From the NCBI RefSeq assembly GCF_900142695.1, contig NZ_FRBU01000024.1, positions 1 through 57,995 on the forward strand: a stretch of DNA of 57,995 nt, read 5' to 3'. The position numbers and the translations under genes are program-made. This document shows positions 32,300 to 41,425 of the stretch, one piece after another. The notes beneath the pieces were generated by a model. The model did not search any database and was not told where the DNA came from. It was given only the letters and a program-made list of their open reading frames with translations. Positions within the stretch are counted from its first letter, which is position 1; each line of letters begins with the position of its first letter. The stretch is from Flavobacterium xanthum. Its GTDB lineage: Bacteria; Bacteroidota; Bacteroidia; Flavobacteriales; Flavobacteriaceae.

Positions 32300-33154
32300 A
32301 TGATTGAAATAGGAAAATACAATACGCTTACCATATTACGCGATACCAAAGTGGGTTTGTTTCTGGGAAATCCAGAACAAGATCCAGAAGGAATTCATGA
32401 CATTCTACTGCCTAACAAATACGTTCCAAACGACTTTGAAATAGGTGAGGAGTTGATTGTTTTTGTGTATTTAGACCATGAAGAAAGACCCGTTGCCACG
32501 ACATTAGAACCCTACATTTTATTGAATGAATTTGCGCTGTTGCGTGTGAATTATACCAATCAAATAGGCGCTTTTATGGATTGGGGAATGGAAAAAGATA
32601 TTTTGGTTCCGTTCAAAGAGCAAGCGCGTCCCATGGAAAAAGGGAAACGCTACTTGGTGTATCTCTATATGGATGAAAAAACCAATCGTTTAGTTGCTTC
32701 AAGCAAAACCAACCAATTTCTTAAAAACGAAGACCTAACAGTTGAAAAAGGCGAAGAAGTGGATTTGATTGTTTCGCACATTACAGAAATAGGGATTAAC
32801 GTTATCATCAACGAGAAATACAAGGGTTTGATGTATAAAGACGAAGTGTATGATGATGCAATTCGTACTGGAGACCGCATGAGAGGCTACATAAAAACGA
32901 TACGTCCCGATAATAAAATTGACGTCGCGTTGCAAATCCAAGGCTACGAAAGTATTGAGCCAAATGCTGATAAAATTCTAGATGAGCTAAGAGCGAGTAG
33001 AGGATTTTTGCGTTTGACTGATAATTCACATCCAGAGGATATCAAAACGGTTTTGAAGATGAGTAAAAAAACCTTCAAAAAAGCAATTGGTGCTTTGTAT
33101 CGAGAGAAATTAATAGAAATCAAGGAAGACGGAATATATTTGGTTAAGGAATAA
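32300..33154 (+). CDS. CvfB/YitL-like S1 RNA-binding protein
   Basis: A 284-residue protein built of OB-fold S1-like domains: the first at about 1-65 (LTILRDTKVGLFLGNP), the second at 70-135 (LLRVNYTNQIGAFMDWGMEKDILVPF), and the third at 148-215 (GEEVDLIVSHITEIGINVIINEKYKGLMY). A C-terminal winged-helix-like part spans 225-284 (SKKTFKKAIGALYREKLIEI). This is the CvfB layout, known in Firmicutes as an RNA-binding virulence regulator. It marks the core-genome edge after the accessory insertions between it and menD. Confidence 0.88.
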   Translation: MIEIGKYNTLTILRDTKVGLFLGNPEQDPEGIHDILLPNKYVPNDFEIGEELIVFVYLDHEERPVATTLEPYILLNEFALLRVNYTNQIGAFMDWGMEKDILVPFKEQARPMEKGKRYLVYLYMDEKTNRLVASSKTNQFLKNEDLTVEKGEEVDLIVSHITEIGINVIINEKYKGLMYKDEVYDDAIRTGDRMRGYIKTIRPDNKIDVALQIQGYESIEPNADKILDELRASRGFLRLTDNSHPEDIKTVLKMSKKTFKKAIGALYREKLIEIKEDGIYLVKE

Positions 33155-33194
33155 AAAAAGAAAGACTAATCGGAAACGGTTAGTCTTTCTCTTT
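33153..33194 (+). terminator. rho-independent terminator with GAAA tetraloop
   Basis: Stem 33160-33172 pairs with 33177-33189 (13 positions, one G-T pair) around the loop GAAA. It is preceded by an A-run and followed by a T-rich tail. Confidence 0.85.
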
Positions 33195-33881
33195 TTAATG
33201 CTGTTTTAGAATATTAAATTCTAACATCATTAAAATAAATTTAAGTTTAAAGTCGCTTTATCCGCCTGTAAACCAATAGTATTCAAGATACTATTTTTAA
33301 AATAGTAGCTTAAGCGCAAAGTACTTTAAAGAGTTGTTTGTCTTTTAAATGTACAAAAACTTGCGTAAGAGATAAGAAATAAGTTCACGATAAGCCTTTG
33401 GTTTTATATATATTGGAAGATGATTTTCTAAATAATTTTTATTAATGTCTCACTTTCGCAAGGACAAGAAAAACAAATCTTTAATTTAACCGTAGGTGTT
33501 ACTTTTTATTTTTTACTGTTGGGGCAAATGGTTGTATCATTAACTCGTTTAACAGGGCTTTTATACTTTTATAATAAGTTATTACCGTAGAAAAAGGAGT
33601 GACAACATTTTTAATTGCATTCAATACATTCTTTTTTTAGGTTAATAAATCAGTGAAGAATTAATAATTAATCAAGGTGAATAATGTGTATTCGTCTGAT
33701 TAGCTTATCCTAAATTTAAAAATAATTTGAATGAGGCTCTGTTAAAGTGCTTTTTATTTACTGTTTTTTAACATCTTGAAACCTTTCATCAGAGAAGGAT
33801 TACCATAAGCTTATGTAAATAGAATAGATAAAATGTAAAAAATGATTTATTTTTACACTGAAATAATTTAAATCATTGACA
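33195..33881. other. 687-bp intergenic region upstream of menB
   Basis: AT-rich, with stops in all frames and no recognisable gene, tRNA or strong hairpin. It is unusually long for this otherwise compact plus-strand run and may be decayed sequence. The menB promoter must lie here, but no clear TAnnTTTG box is seen near the start. Confidence 0.4.
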
Positions 33882-34712
33882 ATGGATTGGATCACTGCTA
33901 AAGAATACGAAGATATCACTTATAAAAAATGCAATGGCGTTGCCAGAATCGCTTTCAACAGGCCGGATGTGCGCAATGCCTTCCGTCCAAAAACTACTGC
34001 AGAACTCTACAATGCCTTTTATGATGCACAAGAGGACACCTCCATTGGTGTCGTTTTATTGTCTGCTGAAGGACCATCGTCTAAAGATGGTATCTATTCT
34101 TTTTGCAGCGGTGGCGATCAAAACGCACGCGGTCATCAAGGATATGTGGGTGATGATGGACAACATCGTTTGAACATCTTAGAAGTTCAGCGTTTAATCC
34201 GATTCATGCCAAAAGTAGTTATCGCTGTAGTACCAGGATGGGCTGTAGGCGGCGGTCACAGTTTACATGTGGTGTGCGATTTGACTTTGGCGAGTAAAGA
34301 ACATGCGATTTTCAAACAAACAGATGCTGATGTAACTAGTTTTGACGGTGGATACGGATCGGCTTATTTGGCTAAAATGGTCGGGCAGAAAAAAGCACGC
34401 GAAATTTTCTTCTTGGGACGTAATTATTCGGCTCAGGATGCAATGGATATGGGAATGGTAAACGCGGTAATTCCACATGCTGAATTAGAAGATACTGCTT
34501 ACGAATGGGCTCAGGAAATTTTGCAAAAATCGCCAATGGCCATTAAAATGTTGAAATTTGCTATGAATCTTACTGACGATGGAATGGTGGGACAGCAAGT
34601 ATTTGCTGGTGAAGCCACTCGGTTAGCTTATATGACTGAAGAGGCGAAAGAGGGTAGAAATGCATTCCTTGAAAAAAGAAAACCTAATTTTGAGAAAAAA
34701 TGGTTGCCATAA
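33882..34712 (+). CDS. menB: MenB, 1,4-dihydroxy-2-naphthoyl-CoA synthase
   Basis: I use the ATG at 33882 (MDWITAKEYEDITYKK); the TTG two codons earlier is less likely. The protein is 276 residues, crotonase fold. Diagnostic segments: FNRPDVRNAFRPKT, CSGGDQNARG (oxyanion hole region), VPGWAVGGGHSLHVVCDL, and TSFDGGYGSAYLAKMVGQKKAREIFFLG, plus the conserved C-terminal EGRNAFLEKRKPNF. It closes the second ring of the naphthoquinone by converting o-succinylbenzoyl-CoA. menD lies 11.8 kb upstream, menA and menC downstream. Confidence 0.95.
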   Translation: MDWITAKEYEDITYKKCNGVARIAFNRPDVRNAFRPKTTAELYNAFYDAQEDTSIGVVLLSAEGPSSKDGIYSFCSGGDQNARGHQGYVGDDGQHRLNILEVQRLIRFMPKVVIAVVPGWAVGGGHSLHVVCDLTLASKEHAIFKQTDADVTSFDGGYGSAYLAKMVGQKKAREIFFLGRNYSAQDAMDMGMVNAVIPHAELEDTAYEWAQEILQKSPMAIKMLKFAMNLTDDGMVGQQVFAGEATRLAYMTEEAKEGRNAFLEKRKPNFEKKWLP

Positions 34713-34722
34713 TTTAGTAATC

Positions 34723-34760
34723 AGTGTTCAGTCTCGAGACTTCGGGGTTAGTGTTCAGTC
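34723..34760. repeat. 11-bp direct repeat pair downstream of menB
   Basis: AGTGTTCAGTC occurs at 34723-34733 and 34750-34760, with a perfect 10-bp palindrome GTCTCGAGAC (34731-34740) overlapping the first copy. Confidence 0.75.
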
Positions 34761-34853
34761 GCAAAACAAGGAATAGAAAGTTTAATGTTTAAAGTTGTTT
34801 TTGAAAAGGAACTTTAAACTTTTACTCGGTATGCTTAAAACTAAATTTTATAA

Positions 34854-35375
34854 ATGGAAAATTTTACAAACGACACAATCGATACCAACCATCTTCCAAA
34901 GTTTGAAGAAGTTACTTTTACGGCTTTACATCCAAAATATTTTAAAGTGGTGTTGATTAATTTATTGATCGTGATTAGCATACTTATTTTAGTTCCTTCA
35001 CTAGTTTCTGTCTTGAAACCGGAATTATTTTCGGGAAGAATTTGGTTGATTTTAGGTATTTTGCTTCCTATTATTTCAACTTTGATAATTGTCTTTTCTA
35101 TTATAGGATTTAAGAAAAAAGGATTTGCTTTTAGAAATCATGATGTTTTATTCCGACATGGGATCATTGCGACTAACACAATCGTAATTCCTTATAATAG
35201 AGTACAACATGTGGCATTACATGAAGGATTAGTATCACGTTATTTTGGTCTGGCCAAGATTGAAATTTTTACTGCTGGAGGAAGTTCTAGTGATATTGAA
35301 ATTCCTGGAATCGAAAAAGAACAAGCCGAAAATATCAAACAATTGTTGATGGGTAAAATACAAAAGCAATTGTAA
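34854..35375 (+). CDS. PH-domain (bPH2/DUF304) membrane protein, YdbS-like
   Basis: A 173-residue protein with two membrane helices (about 33-55 and 63-85) followed by a single bacterial PH-like domain (about 92-165: GFAFRNHDVLFRHGIIATNTIVIPYNRVQHV). Its stop and the start of the next gene share one base (TAATG), so the two are translated together, as in the YdbS/YdbT pair of Bacillus, whose members affect sensitivity to antimicrobial peptides. The exact role here is unknown. Confidence 0.85.
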   Translation: MENFTNDTIDTNHLPKFEEVTFTALHPKYFKVVLINLLIVISILILVPSLVSVLKPELFSGRIWLILGILLPIISTLIIVFSIIGFKKKGFAFRNHDVLFRHGIIATNTIVIPYNRVQHVALHEGLVSRYFGLAKIEIFTAGGSSSDIEIPGIEKEQAENIKQLLMGKIQKQL

Positions 35376-36889
35376 TGGGATCCGATTTTAGTCAACCACA
35401 AAGGCAATCCATAGTTGGGATTTGGGTTATGTTTTTTTACACGCTTCAGCAATATGGCAGAGCTTTATGGCCCATTATCTTAATTTGGGCTTTTAAATTT
35501 GATGAAATTAACAAAGTGTATTTAGTTGTGGGAATGCTCCTTCTATTCGCAAGTATTGGAATTGTTTCTTATTTGAAATATATGAATTTCACTTTTTTAT
35601 TAGATTCAGAAAACCAAGAATTTGTTATTAGAGAAGGTGTTTTTAATAAAACCAAAACTGCAATTCAGCTGCATAAAATCCAGCAAGTAAATATTAATCA
35701 GTCTTTTATTCAAAAGCTGATTGGTGTATATGAATTGGACGTGGATACTGCTGGAACCAACAAGAAGGAAGGGGTTATTAAAGCCATTTCGCATCAATTG
35801 GCTTTGGATTTAAAATCTCGTTTGTTAGAAAATGATGGGCAAAAAAGCATTAGCAAAAATGAATCTATATCATTGGAGGAAACAGAACAAAAACTCTTTG
35901 AAGTAGCGCATCCTTTTATAAAAATTAGTTTTTTGAGTTTGCTAAAAGTTGGAATTACTTCTAATTATCAAAAAACCGTCGCTTTACTTATTATTTTCTT
36001 TAGTACAATTTATGAGAATTTTCAAAATTTTGGAGACGAGAATACCATTTATAAAGAGAAAGTAGGAACTTTTATAGATCAGAACTTAGTATCACAAACC
36101 ATTTTACTAGGCGTAATTGTCTTGTTTGTTGCAGTTTTGGTTTTGAATGTGATTCGGACTGTGTTTAAGTATTACGATTATAACATAGCGAGACAGAAAG
36201 GCTCTTTGTTATTGTCTTTTGGACTTTTGAACACAAAAAGCACTATTATTAAACCTGAAAAAGTTCAGATAACGACTGTTACCAGAAATTATTTCCAAAA
36301 GAAAATGGGCATTCTTGAACTAAAAATCAAACAAGCCACTAGTGGAGAAAATGAAGAAAGAAAATCAGCGATAGAAATCCCCGGTTTTAGCGAGTCGGAA
36401 CGTGACGCTGTTTTAAAGCTATTGTTTCATAAAATACCTCAAAAAGGATTAATGCTCAAGCCTAATTTTCGTAAACTTATTTTTTCCGTTTTCCTTACAA
36501 TTGGATTACCTTTGTTTGTTTTTATGTTAATTGGGCATTGGCTTGTTCCATCTGTATTTGAATATAGTTATTTGGTTCCTTTTGGTATCCTTTTTATTGG
36601 ACTGATCCAGTACTTTAAATTTATAAATAACCGATTATTCATTAATGAGAATTTTATAATAAAGCAAAGTGGCGCTTGGGATGTAAGCGATGCTATTATT
36701 GAACCTAGCAAAATTCAAGCGATTTCTACTTCGCAACTTTTCTGGCACAAAAGGCTAAATATAGGTTCGATAACACTGCATACTGCAGGAGGCACGATTG
36801 CTTTTCAGCTAGGGAATTATTCAATAATTAAACAACAGGTAAACCGCTGGTTGTACGAAATTGAAACTTCTGATAGCAATTGGATGTAA
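35375..36889 (+). CDS. multi-PH-domain membrane protein, YdbT-like
   Basis: A 504-residue protein with three pairs of membrane helices (about 18-65, 200-275, 365-420), each followed by a bPH2-type domain. The domain starts are readable as FVIREGVFNKTKTAIQLHKIQQV (about 85), LLSFGLLNTKSTIIKPEKVQ (about 280) and FIIKQSGAWDVSDAIIEP (about 427). It is the large partner of the preceding gene and overlaps it by one base. The pair sits between menB and menA without obvious functional link. Confidence 0.85.
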   Translation: MGSDFSQPQRQSIVGIWVMFFYTLQQYGRALWPIILIWAFKFDEINKVYLVVGMLLLFASIGIVSYLKYMNFTFLLDSENQEFVIREGVFNKTKTAIQLHKIQQVNINQSFIQKLIGVYELDVDTAGTNKKEGVIKAISHQLALDLKSRLLENDGQKSISKNESISLEETEQKLFEVAHPFIKISFLSLLKVGITSNYQKTVALLIIFFSTIYENFQNFGDENTIYKEKVGTFIDQNLVSQTILLGVIVLFVAVLVLNVIRTVFKYYDYNIARQKGSLLLSFGLLNTKSTIIKPEKVQITTVTRNYFQKKMGILELKIKQATSGENEERKSAIEIPGFSESERDAVLKLLFHKIPQKGLMLKPNFRKLIFSVFLTIGLPLFVFMLIGHWLVPSVFEYSYLVPFGILFIGLIQYFKFINNRLFINENFIIKQSGAWDVSDAIIEPSKIQAISTSQLFWHKRLNIGSITLHTAGGTIAFQLGNYSIIKQQVNRWLYEIETSDSNWM

Positions 36890-36974
36890 AATAAAATAGT
36901 TTAAAGTTTAAGGTTTAAAGTTGTTTGCACAACAAATCTTAAGTTGTAGACTTTAAATTTTTAAATAAAAAAAT

Positions 36975-37937
36975 ATGAAACATTGGATTGAAGCAGCACG
37001 TTTACGCACATTACCTTTATCGGTTTCTGGAATAATAGTTGGAAGTATGTATGCTTTGGCACACCCAACAGATAGTATTTTAACACCAACAGAAGTTTTT
37101 AACTGGCGATTGTTTGGCTTTGCTATATTGACCACATTAGGACTGCAAATACTATCTAATTTTGCCAATGATTACGGTGACGGCATGAAAGGAACAGATA
37201 ATGAGGATCGTGTAGGTCCAAAACGGGCAATCCAAAGCGGTGTGATTACTCCACAAGCTATGAAACGCGCGATTATAATTACATCTGGATTGACGTTACT
37301 GTCAGCGATGTTACTGATTTATTATGCTTTTACCGATACCAACTTATGGTTTTCGCTATTTTATTTGGTTTTGGGAATTCTTTCCATAATATCTGCTATT
37401 CGCTACACAGTTGGAAATACAGCCTATGGGTATCGAGGATTTGGAGACCTCTTTGTATTTGTATTTTTCGGATTGGTGAGTACTTTAGGAGTGAATTTTT
37501 TATACTCAAAACAATTGGATTCATTGTTGGTGTTACCTGCTGTTGCCATTGGGTTATTGAGTGTTGGTGTTTTGAATTTGAATAATATGCGAGACGAAGC
37601 ATCTGATAGAAAATCAAATAAAAATACCATTGTTGTAAAAATTGGTGGTGCTAAAGCTAAAATATACCATTACAGTCTGATTGTAACAGCTATGGTTTTA
37701 ATTGTTGTTTTTGCTATTCTTGATGATTTTTATTTTGATCAATACTTGTTTTTATTAGCTTATATCCCTTTAACTAAACATTTGATTACTGTTTATAAGA
37801 ATCAAATTCCTAAGGAATTAGATCCCGAATTAAAAAAACTAGCATTGAGTACTTTTGCACTTTCGGTATTGCTCGCTTTGTGCATGATTTTCTTTTTTTC
37901 GGATTTGATTGTAAATACATTGATGGGCGGAAGATAA
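36975..37937 (+). CDS. menA: MenA, 1,4-dihydroxy-2-naphthoate polyprenyltransferase
   Basis: A 320-residue UbiA-superfamily enzyme with eight or nine membrane helices. The substrate motif NFANDYGDGMKGTDNED near residue 63 and the second Asp motif NNMRDEASDRKSNKN near residue 203 are those of MenA, as is the start HWIEAARLRTLPLSVSGI. It attaches the isoprenoid side chain to dihydroxynaphthoate, with loss of CO2, at the inner membrane. It follows the PH-domain genes after 85 bp. Confidence 0.93.
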   Translation: MKHWIEAARLRTLPLSVSGIIVGSMYALAHPTDSILTPTEVFNWRLFGFAILTTLGLQILSNFANDYGDGMKGTDNEDRVGPKRAIQSGVITPQAMKRAIIITSGLTLLSAMLLIYYAFTDTNLWFSLFYLVLGILSIISAIRYTVGNTAYGYRGFGDLFVFVFFGLVSTLGVNFLYSKQLDSLLVLPAVAIGLLSVGVLNLNNMRDEASDRKSNKNTIVVKIGGAKAKIYHYSLIVTAMVLIVVFAILDDFYFDQYLFLLAYIPLTKHLITVYKNQIPKELDPELKKLALSTFALSVLLALCMIFFFSDLIVNTLMGGR

Positions 37938-38058
37938 CGTTGAGCCTAGTTTTAATTTTAAAAATCATTCAAAAAAATAATTTTTACAACAAGTATACAT
38001 CCAGTTTCGAATCCCGAATCACAATGAACATTGAGAATTTGATTTTAAATTTAAAAAT

Positions 38059-38736
38059 ATGAAAATAACATTTTATGGCCATGCATCTTTAGGAATAGCA
38101 GTGGGTGGCAAACATCTACTTGTAGATCCTTATATTTCTGCTAATCCAAAAGCGGCACATGTTGACCTGGAGACATTAAAAGCGGATTATATTCTTTTAA
38201 CGCATGCGCACGGCGACCATATTCTGGATGTTGAGGCCATTGCCAAAAGAACCAACGCCGTAATTGTTTCTAATGCGGAAATTGCGGGTTATTATGCTGC
38301 AAAAGGTTTCCAATCGCATCCGATGAATCACGGTGGGAGTTGGAATTTCGATTTTGGTAAATTAAAATTTGTAAATGCCATTCATTCCAGTTCGTTTCCT
38401 GATGGTAGTTACGGGGGAAATCCAGGTGGTTTTGTCATCGAAGGCGAGCATAAAAACATCTACATTGCTGGCGACACTGCATTGAGTATGGATATGAAAC
38501 TAATTCCGATGCGCACTAAACTCGATTTAGCGATTTTGCCAATTGGCGATAATTTCACCATGGATGTTGAAGATGCTATTATTGCTTCTGATTTCTTGGA
38601 TTGTGATAAAATTCTAGGCTACCACTATGATACTTTCGGATTTATAGAAATCGACCACGAGGAATCCATTCGTAAATTCTTTAACAAAGGAAAAGATTTG
38701 ATGTTATTGGAGATTGGAAGTTCAATCGAATTATAA
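38059..38736 (+). CDS. UPF0173-type metallo-beta-lactamase-fold hydrolase
   Basis: A 225-residue protein of the metallo-beta-lactamase fold. The metal site THAHGDHILD is near residue 49, a second His is in MNHGGSW, the Asp is in IAGDTALS near residue 135, and the late His is in LGYHYDTFGFIEID near residue 195. The pattern and length fit the UPF0173 metal-dependent hydrolases. The substrate is unknown. It lies between menA and menC in the same direction. Confidence 0.9.
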   Translation: MKITFYGHASLGIAVGGKHLLVDPYISANPKAAHVDLETLKADYILLTHAHGDHILDVEAIAKRTNAVIVSNAEIAGYYAAKGFQSHPMNHGGSWNFDFGKLKFVNAIHSSSFPDGSYGGNPGGFVIEGEHKNIYIAGDTALSMDMKLIPMRTKLDLAILPIGDNFTMDVEDAIIASDFLDCDKILGYHYDTFGFIEIDHEESIRKFFNKGKDLMLLEIGSSIEL

Positions 38737-38767
38737 AACAAGCTAGTCCTTAATCTTAGTTGTATTT

Positions 38768-38867
38768 GGAGCTGTTTCCTGCTATTCGCTTGTATCTTTA
38801 CTTTTCTCCTCTCGTCTCAAGAGACGAGAGGAGAAAAGTAAAGGATACCGCTGCTATCAGGGCTATA
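38768..38867. repeat. dispersed palindromic element, copy 2, with a 22-bp perfect inverted repeat
   Basis: The core has arms 38797-38818 and 38821-38842 (22 bp, no mismatch) with a 2-nt loop AA. The ends GGAGCTGTTTCCTGCTAT and CTGCTATCAGGGCTATA match copy 1 at 29064-29134. It sits between the UPF0173 gene and the TPR gene and ends 11 bp before the next ATG, so it is part of that leader. Confidence 0.85.
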
Positions 38868-38878
38868 AAATCACGTTA

Positions 38879-40093
38879 ATGAAGAACATGAATATTAAAA
38901 AAGTACTATTTCTACTATTTACCGCAATTGTTTTTCAGTCAAGTTTTTCACAAAAAGACGGGTACTGGGACAAAGCACGCGCTACGACTGAAGAAATTTC
39001 AGTTTCTGCCAGAGACCGTATAATTATAAAAACCCAAGATTTTCCAGAAGGAACCACCGAAGTTGTTTTCAGAATAACACTTTTGGATAAAAACCAGCAA
39101 TTAGCGGGTAGTTTGGTTTCAGTGTTAAAAGCCATCCCAGACCCTACAGGAATTAGCCAAGGTTCAGCAGGAGCAGTTTTTATACTGTCTAAAATCTCAG
39201 GTGAAGATAAATGCAAATATGCTATTTTTTCTAGCGCCAACGTAGCAACGCAATATAAAGAAACTGGAAAAACTGATGCCGCTTGTTTGGTTCAAGAGAC
39301 ACCCGTTAGTAAAGATGCTAAACTACTTTCTGCAGACAAATCAGCTTGTATGCAATCAAATGTTGGAAATCTATGGTTTGGTTTCGAAAGTAAAAACTGG
39401 ATCATGAATCAGAAAATCATTCTCGAAGTCGTGCCGTGGGTGGATAACAAACTCAGTCGTGGCTGGACGCTAGATAACAGAAAAGCAATCATCGATCAAT
39501 GTAAAACTTCTAATTTAGCTCAAAAAATGAGCAGTTCAGATGATTTTTGCGTCTGTATTCTCGATAAAATCCAAGCCACGTATAAATCTAAGGAATTCCA
39601 AAAATTGTTACCCATGGAGCGTGCAAAAGCCTTTAAGGATTTTGGAAACAGTTGTTTTGGCGAAAGCAATCTTTCTAATACCGTTTACAACGATTTGCGA
39701 AAACAAGCCGCTGGATTAGCAAAGAAAGGAAAGCACGGCGAAGCTATCATTAAACTGACAACCGTTATCAATGATGGAAAAGCAACGGCTTTGGATTATA
39801 ATGCCATTGGAAATAGTTATCTGTTGACAAAGCAGTACGGAAAAGCGATAAAATTCCTGAAAGAAGGCGAGAAGCAAGACGAAACCGAATTATTGATACA
39901 ATTAAATTTAGCCCATGCTTATTTATTAAATGATAATTATACTTTGGCAAAAGCACTTTACAAAGAATACCAAGCACAAAACGTAACGGATAGCTTGAGC
40001 TGGACACAAAAAATGAAGCAAGATTTTGAGAACTTCAAAAAAGTGGGAATTCAAAGTAAAGATTTTGAGCGAGTTTTGAGGCTGATTAATTAA
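38879..40093 (+). CDS. secreted TPR-containing protein of unknown function
   Basis: A 404-residue protein with signal peptide (1-24, ending FSQ). Residues 30-200 form a beta-rich domain with several Cys (KCKYAIF, DAACLVQE, SACMQSN). Residues 205-265 contain a Cys pair in DDFCVCILDKIQ and GNSCFGE. The C-terminal third is TPR-like (GKHGEAIIKLTTVINDG, KQYGKAIKFLKEGEKQD, NYTLAKALYKEYQAQN). No named family is recognised. The leader carries the palindromic element copy 2. The product is likely periplasmic or surface-associated. Confidence 0.8.
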   Translation: MKNMNIKKVLFLLFTAIVFQSSFSQKDGYWDKARATTEEISVSARDRIIIKTQDFPEGTTEVVFRITLLDKNQQLAGSLVSVLKAIPDPTGISQGSAGAVFILSKISGEDKCKYAIFSSANVATQYKETGKTDAACLVQETPVSKDAKLLSADKSACMQSNVGNLWFGFESKNWIMNQKIILEVVPWVDNKLSRGWTLDNRKAIIDQCKTSNLAQKMSSSDDFCVCILDKIQATYKSKEFQKLLPMERAKAFKDFGNSCFGESNLSNTVYNDLRKQAAGLAKKGKHGEAIIKLTTVINDGKATALDYNAIGNSYLLTKQYGKAIKFLKEGEKQDETELLIQLNLAHAYLLNDNYTLAKALYKEYQAQNVTDSLSWTQKMKQDFENFKKVGIQSKDFERVLRLIN

Positions 40094-40199
40094 AAGTATT
40101 GTGTTAGCACTCTTAGTTTTGAATATTAATTGATAATCGTAGACCTAAAAGTCGCAAGCTGTAGTTTTTATTTTTGCATTCTATACCAATAAAAGAAAA

Positions 40200-40374
40200 C
40201 CCAAAACGGAAAACCGAAAACAGAAAACCCAAAACGGATAACCTAAAACGGATAACCGAAAACTAATAACCCAAAACGGATAACCGAAAACAGATAACCG
40301 AAAACGCATAACCGAAAACAGATAACCCAAAACGGATAACAGAAAACAGATAACCCAAAACGGATAACCTAAAC
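40200..40374. repeat. 14-bp minisatellite, 12 units plus a partial
   Basis: Twelve consecutive 14-bp units run from 40200 to 40367, with a partial unit to 40374. Common forms are CCCAAAACGGATAA and CCGAAAACAGATAA; variation falls mainly at positions 2-3 and 9-10, with one or two changes per unit. There are no spacers. The array ends 4 bp before the TTG start of menC. Confidence 0.95.
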
Positions 40375-40378
40375 TATT

Positions 40379-41425
40379 TTGAAAGCAACCTACCATAAAT
40401 ACATTCTCAATTTCAAGCGTCCATCAGGTACTTCTCGGGGCGTGATGACCGAAAAAGAAACCTGGTTTATTGTCTTAGAAAAAGACGGAAAAAATGGAAT
40501 AGGAGAATGCGGCATCCTTCGCGGATTGAGTATTGATGATCGACCGGATTATGAAGAAAAATTACAATGGACTTGCGACAATATTTATCTAGGAAAAGAA
40601 CAACTTTGGGAAGCGTTATTGGAGTTTCCTTCGATACAATTTGGAGTTGAAATGGCGTTCCAATCCTTGGAGAGTGATACTCCTTTTTTACTCTTTCCTT
40701 CGGAGTTTACAAACGGGTCAAAATCAATGGTGATTAACGGTTTGGTTTGGATGGGCGAGGAGTCGTTTATGAAGCAACAAATCGAGGAGAAATTAGCAGA
40801 AGGATTCACGTGTATAAAACTCAAAATAGGAGCAATAGATTTCGATAAAGAACTGCAATTATTACGGTTTATACGAGAACATTTTACTCCGGAACAAGTC
40901 GAAATTCGGGTTGATGCTAACGGTGCTTTTAGTTCAGAAATGGCTTTATATAAATTAATACAACTAGCTGAATTTAAATTACATAGCATCGAGCAACCGA
41001 TACAAAAAAACCACACTGACAGGATGGCAGAGTTGTGTAAAATCACTCCTTTTCCTATTGCTTTAGACGAAGAGTTGATCGGTGTATTTGCTTTGGCTGA
41101 AAAAGAGCAATTGTTAGAAAAAATTAAGCCGCAATACATCATTTTGAAGCCAAGTTTTGTAGGTGGTTTTCGAGGCACACAAGAATGGATTTCATTGGCT
41201 GAAAAGCATAAAATAGGATGGTGGATTACCTCAGCATTAGAGAGTAATATTGGACTTAACGCCATTGCACAATGGACGTTTTTACAGCAAAATACAATGC
41301 CACAAGGGTTAGGAACTGGCGGACTTTATACGAATAATTTTGATTGTCCATTAACAGTTTCTGAAGGACAATTGTGGTATAAAAAAGAAGTAGAGTGGGC
41401 GTTTGATTTTAATCTTTTGAAATAG
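40379..41425 (+). CDS. menC: MenC, o-succinylbenzoate synthase
   Basis: A 348-residue enolase-superfamily enzyme that dehydrates SHCHC to o-succinylbenzoate. The start is a TTG at 40379: an in-frame TAA lies at 40370-40372 and no ATG occurs before codon 23, while the N-terminus KATYHKYILNFKRPSGTSRG is conserved in type. Catalytic Lys is in CIKLKIG (about 143), metal ligands are Asp in IRVDANGAF (about 180), Glu in HSIEQPIQ (about 204) and Asp in IALDEELIG (about 228), and a second Lys is in YIILKPSFVGG. The 3' end overlaps the converging AI-2E gene by 17 bp. The minisatellite directly upstream makes up the leader. Confidence 0.92.
   Translation: MKATYHKYILNFKRPSGTSRGVMTEKETWFIVLEKDGKNGIGECGILRGLSIDDRPDYEEKLQWTCDNIYLGKEQLWEALLEFPSIQFGVEMAFQSLESDTPFLLFPSEFTNGSKSMVINGLVWMGEESFMKQQIEEKLAEGFTCIKLKIGAIDFDKELQLLRFIREHFTPEQVEIRVDANGAFSSEMALYKLIQLAEFKLHSIEQPIQKNHTDRMAELCKITPFPIALDEELIGVFALAEKEQLLEKIKPQYIILKPSFVGGFRGTQEWISLAEKHKIGWWITSALESNIGLNAIAQWTFLQQNTMPQGLGTGGLYTNNFDCPLTVSEGQLWYKKEVEWAFDFNLLK

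Noticed and set aside
32125..32349. 74-codon minus-strand frame ahead of the cvfB-like gene
   Set aside because: It overlaps the cvfB-like start and promoter, with no coding features.
40200..40374. Possible CRISPR array
   Set aside because: Units of 14 bp follow each other without spacers; it is a minisatellite.
40181..40396. Repetitive minus-strand protein across the menC minisatellite
   Set aside because: The periodic hydrophobic translation is a by-product of the 14-bp repeat; no start context or signal.
40585..41265. 226-codon minus-strand open frame
   Set aside because: It is antisense to menC, which has all catalytic residues; no leader or family features.
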